In this document: piece after piece, positions 33,246 through 45,659 of the stretch
How positions within the stretch are numbered: position 1 is the first letter of the stretch
Layout: every line of letters starts with the position of its first letter
NCBI GenBank assembly: GCA_030770535.1
Contig: JASVEC010000021.1
Location: 134,001-198,000, forward strand
DNA: 64,000 nucleotides
From: Batkoa obscura
Lineage: Eukaryota; Entomophthoromycota; Entomophthoromycetes; Entomophthorales; Batkoaceae
Reading direction: 5' to 3'
The notes under the pieces: model-generated
What the model saw: only the letters and a program-made list of their open reading frames with translations
What the model was told of the DNA's origin: nothing
Database searches by the model: none
Made by a program: the position numbers and the translations under genes

Positions 33246-34400
33246 TTAAGCACCAATTTTTTCCTTAAGGTATGAAACTAATTTAACATTATCAGCATGG
33301 AATTTACGGATACCTTCTGAAAGTTTTTCAGTGGCCATAGGATCTTCGTTGAGTTCGAAACGGAATGTCTTTTCATCATAAGATACCTTTTCAATCTTTT
33401 GAGCTGAAGCTTTATCAGCTGAAAGGACTTGTGGGAGTTGTTTGTTGTCTTTAGCTAATTCAGCTAAAAGATTTGGTGAAATGGTAAGATAATCACAACC
33501 AGCTAATTGTTCAATTTCACCAGTGTTACGGAAAGAAGCTCCCATAACAATAGTATTGTAACCATGTTGTTTATAGTAGTTATAAATACGTTGTACTGAG
33601 AGTACACCTGGATCTTCAGTAGCGGTGTATTCTTTCTTTTGGCTAGCTTTGTACCAATCTAAGATACGACCAACAAATGGTGAGATTAAAGTGACTTTAG
33701 CTTCAGCACAGGCAACGGCTTGAGGAAAACCGAAGAGAAGAGTAAGATTGCAGTGAATATCGTATTCAGCTTCAAGCTTCTTAGCAGCTTGAATACCTTC
33801 CCAGGTAGAAGCAATCTTGATTAAAATTCTATCTTTAGAGATGCCGGCTTCTTTATAAAGTTCAATTAAACGAAGTGCTTTCTTGATGGTAGCTTCAGTA
33901 TCAAAGGAAAGCCTTATAATTTGATTAGTTTAAATAGAATTCAACAACTTAATAACTTACTTGGCATCTACTTCAGTAGAAACACGTCCTGGAACTACTT
34001 TTAAAATTTCAGTACCAAAGTTAACAAGCTAAATTCATTAGTTTTTTGTTTAAAATGACATAAAAGTTATTTACTAATTTGTCAGTAGCTAATTCAAGTT
34101 GTTCTTCTGGGGTGCTAATAGATGGTTTGAGTAAAAGTACAACATAGATAGATAGAATTAGTTTACCTAGCCTTAGACTTAGCATATTTAATAGCTTCAT
34201 CGATAAGATGAGCATATTGTGGCTTTTGTGAAGCAGCGAGGATTAAAGAAGGGTTGGTGGTGGCGTCAGTTGGTTTGTATTCAGCAATAGCTAGACAAGA
34301 TAAATATATGAAAATATATAAGACTATTAAGCTTACCTTCGAAGTCACCAGTGTCGGCCACAACGGTGGTAAATTTTTTGAGTTGTTCAAGTACAGACAT
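33246..34400 (-). CDS. TAL1: Transaldolase
   Basis: Pentose-phosphate-pathway enzyme moving a three-carbon unit from sedoheptulose-7-phosphate to glyceraldehyde-3-phosphate. Five exons, about 325 residues. The start [20 protein letters not shown] (ATG 34400) leads to [20 protein letters not shown], the conserved DATTNPSL. Further exons give [20 protein letters not shown] and [20 protein letters not shown]. The Schiff-base lysine lies in [16 protein letters not shown]. The C-terminal half reads [20 protein letters not shown] and [14 protein letters not shown], then [16 protein letters not shown]. Donors are GTAAG/GTAAA and all splices restore family text. Nothing unusual. Confidence 0.95.
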
Positions 34401-35273
34401 TGTTTATAATAAGTTATAAAGTTTTAAAATAAACTAAAAAGTTACAAACTTTTTTGTTTATATACTAGTTGGCTTGCTTATTATTGATGATGAAATTGTT
34501 TTTGATATTATTTATTGCTTACCAATCGCTTTATTAACTTTATCTTATTGGCTAATAGGTTAATTGACAATTTGTTACTGCTTTATACAAATATAGCAAC
34601 TTTAATTACAATCAATATTTAATCAATAATGTTAGTTACTGTTTATATAAAAAATAGCACATATAGTAGAATAAGGATAAACATACATCAAAGTATTACA
34701 TATATAATATATACCTTTGAAAAAATTGAATTCAAAATACTTTTAACATCTACTTCTATTTACAGCATTACTTTCTATTGTAATATTATACCTTCATCTG
34801 GTAAAATGATTGGCTTAGAATGTATCTATTTTCATTATTGTTGTTTGTAATAAAATTTAATTATTTTTTACAGGATAAATTCATGTGTGTATTCTATTAT
34901 TAAGCGATAGCAAATTTATAGTTTTATTCTATTTTTTTTGCTTTTGTTGTTCTATATTACATAAGCATAAATACGACTTGAAATAAATGATAAAGTAACT
35001 TCATAAGCTATTTGGACTGCGTTAAAACGTTATTAAAGGCTCTAGTTTCTTACTCTAATTATATTGCTTGTTTTCAATATCATAATCTTTAAGTATGAAT
35101 AATAATGAAAATTCTTTTTATTTTAGCCTATATTTTTAAAAAATGAAATTAGAAATTGGAAAATGATTGGAAGGATTGAGCCAATAATAAAGCTTTTACT
35201 TTCCTAAGAAGTTTAACAATAATAGTAAACTACTTTGATAAAAGTTAACATCGCTAGCTATTAAACCGAAAAA
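34401..35273. other. Divergent intergenic region, nothing recognised
   Basis: About 870 bp between the divergent transaldolase and RRM genes. The open frame at 34629-34850 has unlikely composition (Ile/Tyr/Ser-rich) and no family, so it is not called. Confidence 0.45.
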
Positions 35274-35682
35274 ATGGACGCAGTATTGCAAGAACAAAAA
35301 GAAAAATACATAAAACAACATTGTGAATTAAGAAACTTATCATATGAAGAAATATTTAGCGAAGAACCAACCAAAAATTTATTGATTTTAAACTTGGGAT
35401 TTAGTGGTGAAAATGCTGCAACTATGGAAACTGTTAAAGAAGTGATTTCCCCTGTCATTGGTTCTGAAAGAGTAGTTGCTAATATGAGCTGGGTAAGGAT
35501 TTTTTCATATATCTATTGTACAATTTGACTTATTTCTATAGCCATATATGTATGTAGTATATTCCCATGTTGAATTAGCTATAAATGCCATGGAAGAGTT
35601 TGATGGGGTTGCATTTAAAGCTATTGGTGATAGAGTATTATTTACCAAATACGTTCATGAGCCTCAAAAAGCATTCGATTAA
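35274..35682 (+). CDS. Stand-alone RRM protein related to the ALKBH8 RRM
   Basis: Two exons, 120 residues or so. Start MDAVLQEQKEKYIKQHCELR is a basic helix. The domain then reads TKNLLILNLGFSGENAATME, then NMSW joined by the intron (about 35493-35541) to PYMYVVYSHVELAINAMEEF, with AIGDRVLFTKYVHEPQKAFD at the end. The pattern NLGF-G, AINA-E and DRVL matches the N-terminal RRM of the ALKBH8-like protein encoded at 22178-23433, with the intron at the corresponding point (after VEMPIGM there, after NMSW here). No dioxygenase domain follows; the stop is firm. I infer a paralog or detached RRM, perhaps an RNA-binding partner. Function unknown. Confidence 0.75.
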
Positions 35683-36075
35683 ATAGAAATAAATTAAAAA
35701 ATAGAAAATAATAAATGTAGGTATTTAAATTAAATGTAAATAATTAGCATTTTAAATTAAGATAGTTATTTATAAATAAATATAACATATATGAACAATA
35801 GCCCTTTTACTTTATTATTGAATTTAGTAAAATATAATGTAATGTTAGATCCATATTTCTTGTTCAATTAGTTTGTCTATTTATCTACAACATAGATGTT
35901 AAACGGCTTATTAAACAAATCCTTAAATGTTTATTTTTTAATAGTTATACCATTATATTAATACAAATCATACTAAATTTATGATACAAGAATTTATCGT
36001 AATACATTTATTTTTATTCACACTTTACTTTGATAAAAAAGAGAATCAAATAAACTCAAATAGGAAGGAGTTAAA

Positions 36076-36803
36076 TTATAAAAGTTTAGCAATATCTTCA
36101 CCAATAGCCTCTGGCTTAGCAATGGAAGAATAGCGCTCAATGACTTTACCTTCCTTATTAATTAAGAATTTCTATCATAATTTCAACATTAATACAAAGC
36201 TTATTTAATTAATTTTGTGATTTTACCTCGAAGTTCCATTTAATACGAGTTAAACCTAATAAGCCTGATTTTTCATTCTTTAAGAAGTCATAAACTGGAT
36301 GAACATTGTCTCCATTAACCTCTCTAAAAAAAACAAAGATGATAAAAAAAGTACCTACTAAGATAAATTAAAAACACTTACACTTTTTCCATTAATGGGA
36401 AAGTGACACCATGATTTAAACGGCAAAATTCTTGAATCTCATCATTAGTTCCAGGTTCTTGACCGCCGAATTGGTTACATGGAAAGCCTAAGATAACTAA
36501 ACCCTTATCTTTATATTCTTGGTAGACTTTCTCTAAACCATCATATTGAGGTGTGAAACCACACTTACTGGCTACATTAACGATCAATACAACCTTTGAA
36601 AAATAATGTGTTTATTATAATACAGATAAATACAAAACAAAGCTTACCTTATCTTTAAAGCTGGAGAACTCTACAGTTTCTCCACGGTTATTTTTAGCGG
36701 ATAGATCATAAAAAGATGGCATAGTGGCTTTGGTTGAATACTTACAAATGAACTTAAATTTTAAGTTGGATTTAAATGTGTTTAAAATAAATTGAGTTTT
36801 CAT
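36076..36803 (-). CDS. Glutathione peroxidase (thioredoxin-type, Cys)
   Basis: Peroxidase of the GPx/Hyr1 family, which in fungi uses cysteine and usually thioredoxin. Four exons. The first reads [20 protein letters not shown], basic and without acidic residues, then an internal Met ([20 protein letters not shown]). After splicing follow [20 protein letters not shown] with the peroxidatic Cys, [20 protein letters not shown] with the conserved Gln and the resolving Cys, and [20 protein letters not shown] with the catalytic Trp-Asn. There is no in-frame TGA, so no selenocysteine. Two usable starts (ATG 36803 and ATG 36722) suggest mitochondrial and cytosolic forms from one gene; that is inference. 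Confidence 0.92.
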
Positions 36804-37761
36804 AAAAGTTGCTTTTATATGTTTTGTTGAGATTTCCACTTTACTTCACCCTCGCCTTTTATTCTTAATTGTTAGAATGTAACTCTATAGATTAAACTTC
36901 ATTGGCTAAGCTCAGTCATTGCTTACGTTCTAGGTTTTACTTGTTATAAAAATCGAATCAGAAAAATAAATTTAAATTAGTTAATAAAATAGTATGTGGA
37001 TACATTTTTTTAAGAATTTAATTAAAACTAATTAAGTTTACGTTGGATAAAAAGTGGATACAAATACTGGGGCAAAAAGTACTTACCATGTATTGTAACA
37101 TTAATAACTATATATTATGCTTAACATTTACATTATAGATATTAGACTTTATTAATATAATGAAATGACATAATGAATTGGATTATTAATTGAAGAAATT
37201 ATCATTTGATGATTGGATAATAAATAGGTAGGGTAAATAATCGGAGTGACAAAGATAAGGGATGTAACATTTGAAAATTATATAATCAATTTAAGAATAA
37301 AATTGTATTATTTTTATTTATAAAGGTTTAAAAGTAATAAGTTAATAGGTTTGATAAAGCTGTAAAATGCCATCAGATTAAAAGTGACAGATTAAATGAA
37401 GCTATCAATTAACTATATTAATGAAAGTCATTTTAAGTTTTTGATGGCTAATTCTATAAATTAAGGGTTATTACTAATCAAAGCTACTAAAGTGACAAGG
37501 AATAGATTGACTAAAAAAAGAAAATAAGAATAATATTGGAATTCTTTTACTAACGGTAAAACTCGGTTCTATTTTATTCCTGTTTATATTATTAATTTCA
37601 TTTTATTTTAGTTATATTAAAGTATTAAATCTAGCTGATATCACTGTCTAAAAAATGCTTGGGCTTTACTAATATAATAGCTGATACTTAAATTTAGACG
37701 ACTTTAGATGGCATGTGATTAAATAATTTACATGTTTTTTATTTGCTCTTGCTATAAAAAT
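36804..37761. other. Intergenic with a possible decayed foldback repeat
   Basis: AT-rich 960 bp between two minus-strand genes. At 36991-37074 a sequence starting TATGTGGATACATTTTTTTAA resembles a decayed foldback repeat. Nothing else recognised. Confidence 0.4.
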
Positions 37762-38839
37762 TTAACTATTAGTATTATAAGGAGGCGGACAATGGGCAGG
37801 CGAGGTAGCAGAAGGAGTATTTGGGCAAGTGGAATCTGAAAAGAAGGAATTTGTCTCCCTTGGAGAAATAATAGACATATCAGATGAATAATTTTGATAC
37901 GAAGGTGGAGGTACAATTAAATTATTAGGTTGGGATAGACCATAATTTCTTGAATTTGCGCTAATTAAAACAAACCCAACTTGTCCAAAATTGTATTCAA
38001 TTGTACATGGGCCATCGGAGTAAATTGTTGGATAAAGTAAGGTCTCTTCATGAGCTTCAAATACAATCCTTGGATACCTTCTGCCATTTCGGGTGTAAAA
38101 TACCCGCTCTTTGTTTGGACGATACCCGCATCCAAGAATATCCCCAGGATAAAGTTTATTGCCGTATTCATGTGTGAAATCGGATATTATTAATTCACCT
38201 GATTTTATAGAATAGGAAATTGAATTTTTTATTCTACCTAATAAAGAAAATGGGGTTAAAAATATGTCGTGTTATAAAATATTGTATTGGTTTTATGCTA
38301 TTATAATTACTAAATTAAACTACTATTATGTATTATTATTGAATTAATGAATTACCTGGCATATTGTTATTACTTATATCTTTTGGCGCAATACCAATAA
38401 ACAAGTTAGTTGTTTCTGGTAGCTCTATAACTTTTATCTCAAAATAGCAGTTCTCTTTTAGTTGTGGAAAAGGTTCAATAGTTTGAATACAACACGGCTC
38501 GTTAAAATGTAATTCTCTCTCTCCTACCATCGATACTTTATCAATTAAATTGCTATTTACTGTAAATAACCATGTGTCTTCTTGGGTTCCATTGTTAATT
38601 GTATCGAGTACTCTTGGGGTTATAGGGTCGATAGTTATAGTTATGTCTTCTTGTTGTTCAGTTAATAAGTTAATTGCGTTTGCGTTAGTCATTGTAGTCA
38701 TTGTATTTGCTTCTAAATTAGCCTGTTCACCGATTGCCGTGTTATTTTTATTATTTTTCCTTAATATTCTTATGAATTGGACTAAAATTAATAGGATACA
38801 TATCCCTCCGAATAATAAAAATAAAGTGACTAAATCCAT
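37762..38839 (-). CDS. SPRY-domain Rsp5 adaptor, Ssh4/Ear1-like
   Basis: Membrane adaptor that presents cargo to the ubiquitin ligase Rsp5 in endosomal/vacuolar sorting. Two exons, about 315 residues. A single N-terminal transmembrane segment is clear (MDLVTLFLLFGGICILLILV, residues 4-25), followed by a linker. The SPRY domain begins with LHFNEPCCIQTIEPFPQL, YFEIKVIELPETTNLFIGIA and MPGRIKNSISYSIKSGEL (joined by the intron), then LYPGDILGCGYRPNKERVFY and YPTIYSDGPCTIEYNFGQVG. Two PY motifs for Rsp5 WW domains sit in the tail: VPPPSYQN and CPPPYNTNS at the very C-terminus. Order TM-SPRY-PY is diagnostic of the Ssh4/Ear1 family. Confidence 0.9.
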
Positions 38840-39972
38840 TTAAGACAGTTAAGGGTTAGTTAGAAATGATTTATTTACAAAATTATAAAAGTGAAAAAAA
38901 TAAAAATCAAATATTGCTTTAAATATCTTCATATTATTATTTATATTTATTTTATAGAATTATTAGAAACCTTGGTTTCATTGTTTAGCTAATAATTAGA
39001 TATTTTTTAGTGCTTGAAATTTATCTTAAAATTAATCAACAGAATAGTTTAAGGTAGAGATGATTATGTATCAAATAAAAGCGCTAGATATTATAGGATA
39101 CTAACATTTAATTGGAAGCTTAGATTGAAAACCATCGTTTTTGGAATGGCAGGGTGGAAAGGAAATTAATAAAAATGATAAATTAATGATCAACACCCTC
39201 ATTTTTAAGCAGTTTATTTGTTAGTATTGGCCTCTCAATTTAAGTAAAGCCTCAATTAAATATTTTATGGCTTTATTCTTTATTTTAACTTATAAAGTGG
39301 CCATTAGTCTATGACGAGTCCAATATCTCCAATAATTAGTTCTCTTTTTGTTGTCTCTTACATAAGTAAGCTTATTGCCAGTCTTTTGGCACGGGATGTA
39401 TTTGTGTCTTAAATTTGATATTAAATATAGGGTTGTTTTATATATTAGCTTTTTTAAAAATATAAAATAAACTTCATAAATTTATTTAAGGTTTAGTCCA
39501 ACTTTAAATAAAACTAGTTTTAAAATGAAGGCCCCCCACTGTAATTTAGTAAACAAAACTCATAAAGGAATCATTATGATGCTACTTACTGTGCTAAATT
39601 GAAGATATGAAATACTCAAAATATAAATTATTATCTAATTATATTTAATCATTTAAAAGTAAGATAGTGAAACATTAAAGATAAGGGATGTCTTTTTCGT
39701 TTCAATATTTATCCAATATTTGTTAAATTTTATGCTACATAAAAAATAAACAAAATACTGAAACAAAATGATAGTCTTTTAAAATTTTTCTAGAAATAGT
39801 TAAAATCAAAAATATTTGAAAAGCAACATATTGAATATTAAACAAACACATTGAAAATATAGAGAGATTAAAAAACTAAAAAACATGAATTATAATCATA
39901 TTGTAGCTCAAGATCAAAAATAATATTAAAATCCTAATAAAAACTTTATTTTTATTTCCACTTCATTAGCCA
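38840..39972. other. Intergenic, nothing recognised
   Basis: 1.1 kb AT-rich region upstream of the Ssh4-like gene. A 40-bp segment near 39687 (GGGATGTCTTTTTCGTTTCA) vaguely resembles the left half of the foldback repeat but is not called. Confidence 0.4.
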
Positions 39973-40242
39973 TTAAATACCTTTACAAATCAAATAAGTA
40001 TTAGTAGGATCGACATCTAGACCACAGATATAACCTAAATCTTGCATAACGTTAAACATTTCTTTTTGTTTTAATTTAACTTGAATACACTCCTGTGTTC
40101 TTTGTAAATGATTCTTAGTTGTATCCGGATTCACCCTACATATAACCCCCCTTTTATCGTCTAAAATGTACTTGGATTTTGGTGATTGTTGAATGAACTC
40201 CCTAATATTTGGGGTTTCGGAAGACACTGTATTGTTACTCAT
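39973..40242 (-). CDS. Small hypothetical protein, 89 residues
   Basis: Intact single-exon frame with proper ATG (MSNNTVSSETPNIREFIQQS) and protein-like composition, including YILDDKRGVICRVNPDTTKN and MFNVMQDLGYICGLDVDPTN. Three cysteines, no signal or membrane segment. I do not recognise the family. Its composition differs from neighbouring noncoding frames (few Ile/Tyr/Asn runs), which supports a real gene, perhaps missing an exon in intergenic DNA. Confidence 0.55.
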   Translation of the reverse strand: MSNNTVSSETPNIREFIQQSPKSKYILDDKRGVICRVNPDTTKNHLQRTQECIQVKLKQKEMFNVMQDLGYICGLDVDPTNTYLICKGI

Positions 40243-41169
40243 TTTTATTTTGTTTTTTTAAAAACTTTAAATTAGCAAGAAGCAAAAGTTGTTGTGCTTT
40301 TAGTAGAAACATAGCTTATGACATCAGATCTCGATTGAGTGAAGATGACATCATTTTTCTATCTTGTTTGGTTGTGGTTTTTATAAATTCGAAATTACAT
40401 CATTTTCATTTTTTCTGCTTACTATTTAATAAGTAAAAAAAGATTATAATAATATAGTCGAAAGAAAAATAAATAAAAGCTGACTCTTATTATCATTACT
40501 TAATAAATATTATTTTCGATTCTATAGAATCCTTAGCTTAAACTTCAACCTATTTAATAACGTAAAATGTTAATAACTATTTTATAGATCTAATAATTTT
40601 TGATTAAAAATTCTTTTGAAGAACAATGGATTGGTATTTAGTTTTGCATTATTGAAACAACCATATAATGATTGAAGTTCACATAGCATCTAGAATATTT
40701 GAAAGGACCTTGATAATATTAGCAAGTTATAACGATAAAACTGATCTTTATTCAAATTATTCCTTTTCAAAATTTAACTTGACCAAAAAAAATAAGCTAC
40801 ATTTAGTGTAACAGAAATTAAAAAAGCGTTTTCGAAAAAGCTACAAAATTAAAAACAAAGCAAGATTTTAAAGTTTACAGTTAAAAATCAAAAAATAAAA
40901 TTTTCCGAAAAACAACTTTTAAATCTTCCTTTTAAATTTTCCTTTTAAATGTAAGATGGATGAGTTACTACTGCTTTATTTTATCTTTTATTTATTATAA
41001 TTAATATTTTCTAATGTTAGGCGCAAGGTGAGTATCCTGTTTATAAACTTTATAATTCAATAGAATATAGTAACAAAATTCATGTTAAATTTGATAAAAT
41101 AGACTGAATCGAGACAACGCAGTAAATATATTTTTACCATCAAATGAAGCAAAAAATTGGCTCAATTTT
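40243..41169. other. Intergenic or 5' region of alpha-actinin
   Basis: About 930 bp. The last 150 bp may hold a short first exon or 5' untranslated exon of the alpha-actinin gene (for example the segment GCGCAAG near 41020 flanked by AG and GT), but this is uncertain. Confidence 0.35.
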
Positions 41170-44100
41170 ATGCCTATAAAATCAAGTAATTTAAAAAATG
41201 ATGCTTCAAGTTTTAATTGTAAACGGGAAGTGAAGCAATTCAATCATATTAAAATGGATAAAGAATGGGAGCAAATCCAACAAAAAAGTAATTATTTTTA
41301 CTATCAATTAATAAATTAAACTCTGATTTCATCCCTTTCCTATATTAATTCACTACTTTTATTTAGCTTTTACAAAATGGTAACTTTAACGAATGAATAT
41401 ACCAACATTACTAAATAACAATATTTTATTGTAGGGTAAATATCCAATTAAGCAGTAAAAATTATGAAAATATCAAAGACTTATATCATGGTTTATCGGA
41501 TGGTACAGCATTAATACAGTTACTGGTAATCAAATAGTTTACAACTATTTCAACTTTTATAGTAAACAAAGGCTTACTATTTTGATAAAAATAGGAAGCT
41601 TTAACGGATGCACCTATTGGCAAGTATAACTTCCACCCGAAATACCGTTTACAAAAGATTGAAAACTTGAACAAAGCATTAAAATTTATCCGTGAAAGAG
41701 GGATTAACTTGACCAATATTGGGGCTGAAGATATTGTGGATGGTAATATTAAGTTGACCCTTGGTATGATCTGGACCATTGTTTTAAGATTCACTATTGA
41801 TGATATTAGGTAAGCTAAAGCTATTGTTTGTAAGTATCGGGTTTAATTATTTCTTAAAGTGAAGAAGGTGTAGGTGCTAAAGAAGGTCTTTTGCTTTGGT
41901 GTCAAAGAAAGACTGCAGGGTATCAAGGGGTTAATGTTCAAGACTTTACTTATAGGTAAATCGGAGCTTATTTTCATGAATATAAATTAATGTTTATTTT
42001 TTTAGTTGGAAGGATGGACTTGCATTGTAATAAATATATAGTTATTAATATAATTAAAATGTTAGAACATTTATTGCTTTAGGTGCGCTTTAATCCATCG
42101 ACATTACCCAGAACTTTTAGACTACCATTCATTAGATAAAGTAATTTCAATTTATTGTATTCTGATAGCACATTCATCTTTCTTAGAATGATTATCGTGG
42201 GAATACAGCTTTAGCTTTCAAAGTTGCGGAAGAGTGTATTGGAATACCGGTAATAATAAAAATGACACAGTATTAATAATATGATTAAATAAATGAATAG
42301 CAATTACTTGATGTAGCTGATTTGTGTGATATTTCAAAACCCGATGAGTTATCAGTGATGACATATATCGCTTCTTATTTCCATGCTTTTAGTGAGTTAG
42401 GTAAATTAATTATTATATTAAATAATATCTTTTTAATACAAATAATAAAAAATAAAAGATCGATGTGGCACAGCAGGAAGAAGGGTGATCAAATTTATTG
42501 AAATAGCACAGACAACCTATGAATCCACAAATGATTATGAAAAGAGGGCTAGACAAGTAACTATTAATAAATAATTACAAAAATAATAGTTCTTATTTTT
42601 ATAGTTATTATCTGAGATCAGTGAGATACAAACATCGTGGAAAGAGATAACATTACCGGAACAATATAAAGAATTGAAAAAGAAATTGATCGAATTTACA
42701 CAGTATAAATCCACTACTAAAAGGATATGGTTAACTGAAAAACAAGATTTAGATACTTTATTAGGAAATATTCATATCAAATTAAAAACTTATCAGTTGA
42801 AACCTTATAATCCTCCAAAAGGATTAACTCTCTTGGTAAGAATTGTCAATAGGAATTTATTAAAGAGAGTGTGCTCATATTTTTGTTTTTATTTAGGATT
42901 TGGATACAAAATGGAACATGTTAATTAAAGCAGAAGCAGATAGAAGAATCAAAATTGTTAATAAGATTAAAGAGTAGGTTTATAATATGATATGTGATAA
43001 TACAAAAATACTAATATATAATTATTAGGAGTAAGCAAAAATTGATTGATGAATTCAATCGCTTAACCAATCAATTAAATAAGAATTTAAATGAAATAGC
43101 ATCAGCATTTTCCAAAATTGACGGAGAATTGAATGTAAAGATAATAGTATACTATATTATAATATACATATGTTATAATATAAAGTAAACAATAACAACA
43201 TAATACTAATAAGGTTTTTAGGAACAATTAGAGAAAGTAAAAGCATTAAGTTCAAAATTAAATTTGATAGAAGAAGAATTAGACAAGATAAATAAATTAT
43301 CTAATGAATTTCAAGAAGCAAATATAGAAGAAGTAGAAGATATTAATTTTTCATATGAAGATTTACAATATGATTTTGATTTGTTAAAACATGGTTTGAA
43401 TAAAAAAATATCTTTTATTGAAAATCAAGTAATCTATTTGATATAATATAATATATAATAAGAATTAGTTTATATTTTAATTTATTTTAGATAATAAGTC
43501 GAGGTATAAGTAATCTAACTCCAGATCAATTAGAAGAATTCGAATCTTCTTTCCGTCATTTTGATACTGATGATTCTAATACACTTTCATTATCTGAATT
43601 TAAAGCTTGTTTGGCTGCTCTAGGAAATGTATTTCCAGTAAGTTTAAATTTAACTTTATACTATTAGTCATTCAACAATAATACTTTTTTAGGATGAAGA
43701 ATTTGAAGAAATATTTTACTATGTATCAGATAACTCAGAATTTGTTTCTTTTGAACAGGTGATTATTTATTCTTCATATTAATAATTCAATAATAACATT
43801 AATAATCATTAATAATCATTTTTAGTATATTAATTTTATGATTTCAAATACAGAAGATAAAGTATCAGCGGATCAATTGTTAGAAGCTTTTTCTATTATT
43901 GCGGATGGAAAAGTAAGTCAATTTCAATTGAATTGAAGTATCAATAACTTAAGTTAAAATAACAATAACATTTTACTAATAATTATTTCAACTATTAGCC
44001 TTATGTGACCGAATTAGATTTAAAGAAGCAAAGCTTACCACCAGTAACAATTGATTATTTACTACAAACTATACCTCAAGCTTCCGATTTAACAGAAGAA

Positions 44101-44178
44101 GAAATAATAGCAGCAGAACAATGCGGAGAAGGATTAGTGCTCGATTTTAATGCTTATCTTGGGGATTTGTTTTTATAA
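41170..44178 (+). CDS. AIN1: Alpha-actinin (short fungal type)
   Basis: Actin-bundling protein, roughly 640 residues over about 14 short exons. The start [11 protein letters not shown] (ATG 41254; ATG 41170 also in frame) joins TFTKWVNIQLSS to begin calponin-homology domain 1, with [20 protein letters not shown] and [22 protein letters not shown]2 follows: [40 protein letters not shown] and [20 protein letters not shown]. The rod is short: TWLTEK-like [18 protein letters not shown] and one further helical segment, so two spectrin-like repeats at most, as in Schizosaccharomyces Ain1, versus four in animals. The C-terminus has an EF-hand with intact ligands ([18 protein letters not shown]), a degenerate second EF-hand and the Ca-insensitive EF domain ending [12 protein letters not shown]. 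The 5' end is the least certain part. Confidence 0.9.
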
Positions 44179-44473
44179 TAATTAATAATTCATTATAATT
44201 GTAATAATTATAATATTGAAAATAAATTAATTTATAAATATATATACTTTGAAAAATTTGATGTTGGTTTTTTTATATTGAATTGCCTTTTTTGATATAT
44301 ATATTTTTAGTGGCTATAAGTTTTGATGTTTTTTTGAATTACTTTCTTATTTTAGTTTTATTTTTTTTAAATGAGGTAGGTTAAAATTCAATAGAAGAAA
44401 TTAAAGTTTTAAATATGCAATTAATGACGAATTCTACAGTCGAACAGCCAACATTTCAGCAAGTAAAGGCACG

Positions 44474-45475
44474 ATGGTGCAAGAGTTTTTTAAAGCTAAT
44501 GGAAATATAAGTATTGGTAAGAGATAATAAATAAATGATAGAAGATATACATAAATCTTAAACTATGAAATAAAATGCTATATTAAAAACCAGATAATAA
44601 TGTTTTAATAATATCAATGAATAATTTTTAGGAGAAAATAATTTATTTCAAAGTTGTACTAGTGTATTTGCTAACAAAGGAGATATCCTTATTGGTAATA
44701 ATAATATATTTGAAGAAAATGTTGTGATTATTAATAAGTAAGTATGTTATTAAATCTCATTTATTTTTATTCATCAATTTTTTAAATGAAAGTCGTTGAA
44801 ATAAATCTATTTTTATTATTATCTATCTTACCTTTATCTTTATTAATCTATATTAAACTTTAGTTCTTCGGAACCCATGCATATCGGTAACGATAATTAT
44901 TTTGAGTCCGGTAGTTGTAAATCATCATAGTTGTAATATTTTAAACATTTATTTATTTCAAATTTAGATATCGATTCTTCTCAAATTGGGGATCGTAATC
45001 AATTTGAACCAAGAAGTGAGTATATTCTGTTTTTATATATATAACGCTACTATAATAATCTCATCTTTCCAACTATCTCTTTAATATTGTCCAATATCAA
45101 ACGTTTCAATAAGATTAACTTTTTATTTTTAAATTAGGTAAAATTCAACCAGGTTGTATAATTAAAAATGAAACTGTAGTAAGTGCCAATTGTTCTGTTG
45201 AAGCGGGCACTATTTTAGAAGATTTATCTGTTATTTATGGAAATAACAATGTATTAAGGAAACAATTTGATCAATTTTTTGTAAGTAGATATAAATTTTT
45301 ATTACTGTGAAATAGATGTTAATATGTTTTTATTTTTTTAGTTATCTTATCATTATCAGCATATTAAGTATTTGAGAAAGGTAATTGTGTTTTTTGTATA
45401 TAAAAATGAACATTAATTAATAACATTTTTTAGATTATTAAAGCAAGTAAGGGGGATGTTAAAATCTTTCAATGA
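44474..45475 (+). CDS. DCTN6: Dynactin subunit p27 (DCTN6), 5' end uncertain
   Basis: Left-handed beta-helix subunit of the dynactin pointed-end complex. Seven or so short exons give hexapeptide-repeat text: KANGNISIGENNLFQSCTSV, ANKGDILIGNNNIFEENVVI, then SSEPMHIGNDNYFESGS, YIDSSQIGDRNQFEPRS and KIQPGCIIKNETVVSANCSV with AGTILEDLSVIYGNNNVLR. The N-N-x-F/(I/V)G repeat, the VIYG element and a C-terminal helix (QHIKYLRKIIKASKGD) match p27. The frame before ATG 44474 stays open (YSRTANISASKGTM), so a further 5' exon probably exists; I could not place it. Confidence 0.8.
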
Positions 45476-45659
45476 AGTGAATGCAGATGTTCCTTTTATG
45501 TTTTTTTATAATAAAGCTTCAATTTCAATGTTTAATGCAATCTTTTTATCTTCTTTACTTTTATTGGCTTAAAACGTTGAATTTTGTTTTATTTTTTCAT
45601 AAAATTCGATTTGAACTTCTCCAATTTAGTATATTTTTAAATTCACTTAACTATCAACA

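Noticed and set aside
34629-34850. Plus-strand frame of 73 residues between transaldolase and the RRM gene
   Set aside because: Composition (Ile/Tyr/Ser) fits random AT-rich sequence; no motif or splice context.
36991-37074. Further foldback repeat copy
   Set aside because: Only the left third and a GGATAAAAAGTGG segment resemble the family; too decayed to list as a feature.
39687-39740. Half copy of the foldback repeat
   Set aside because: About 40 bp of loose similarity without a right end; could be chance in AT-rich DNA.
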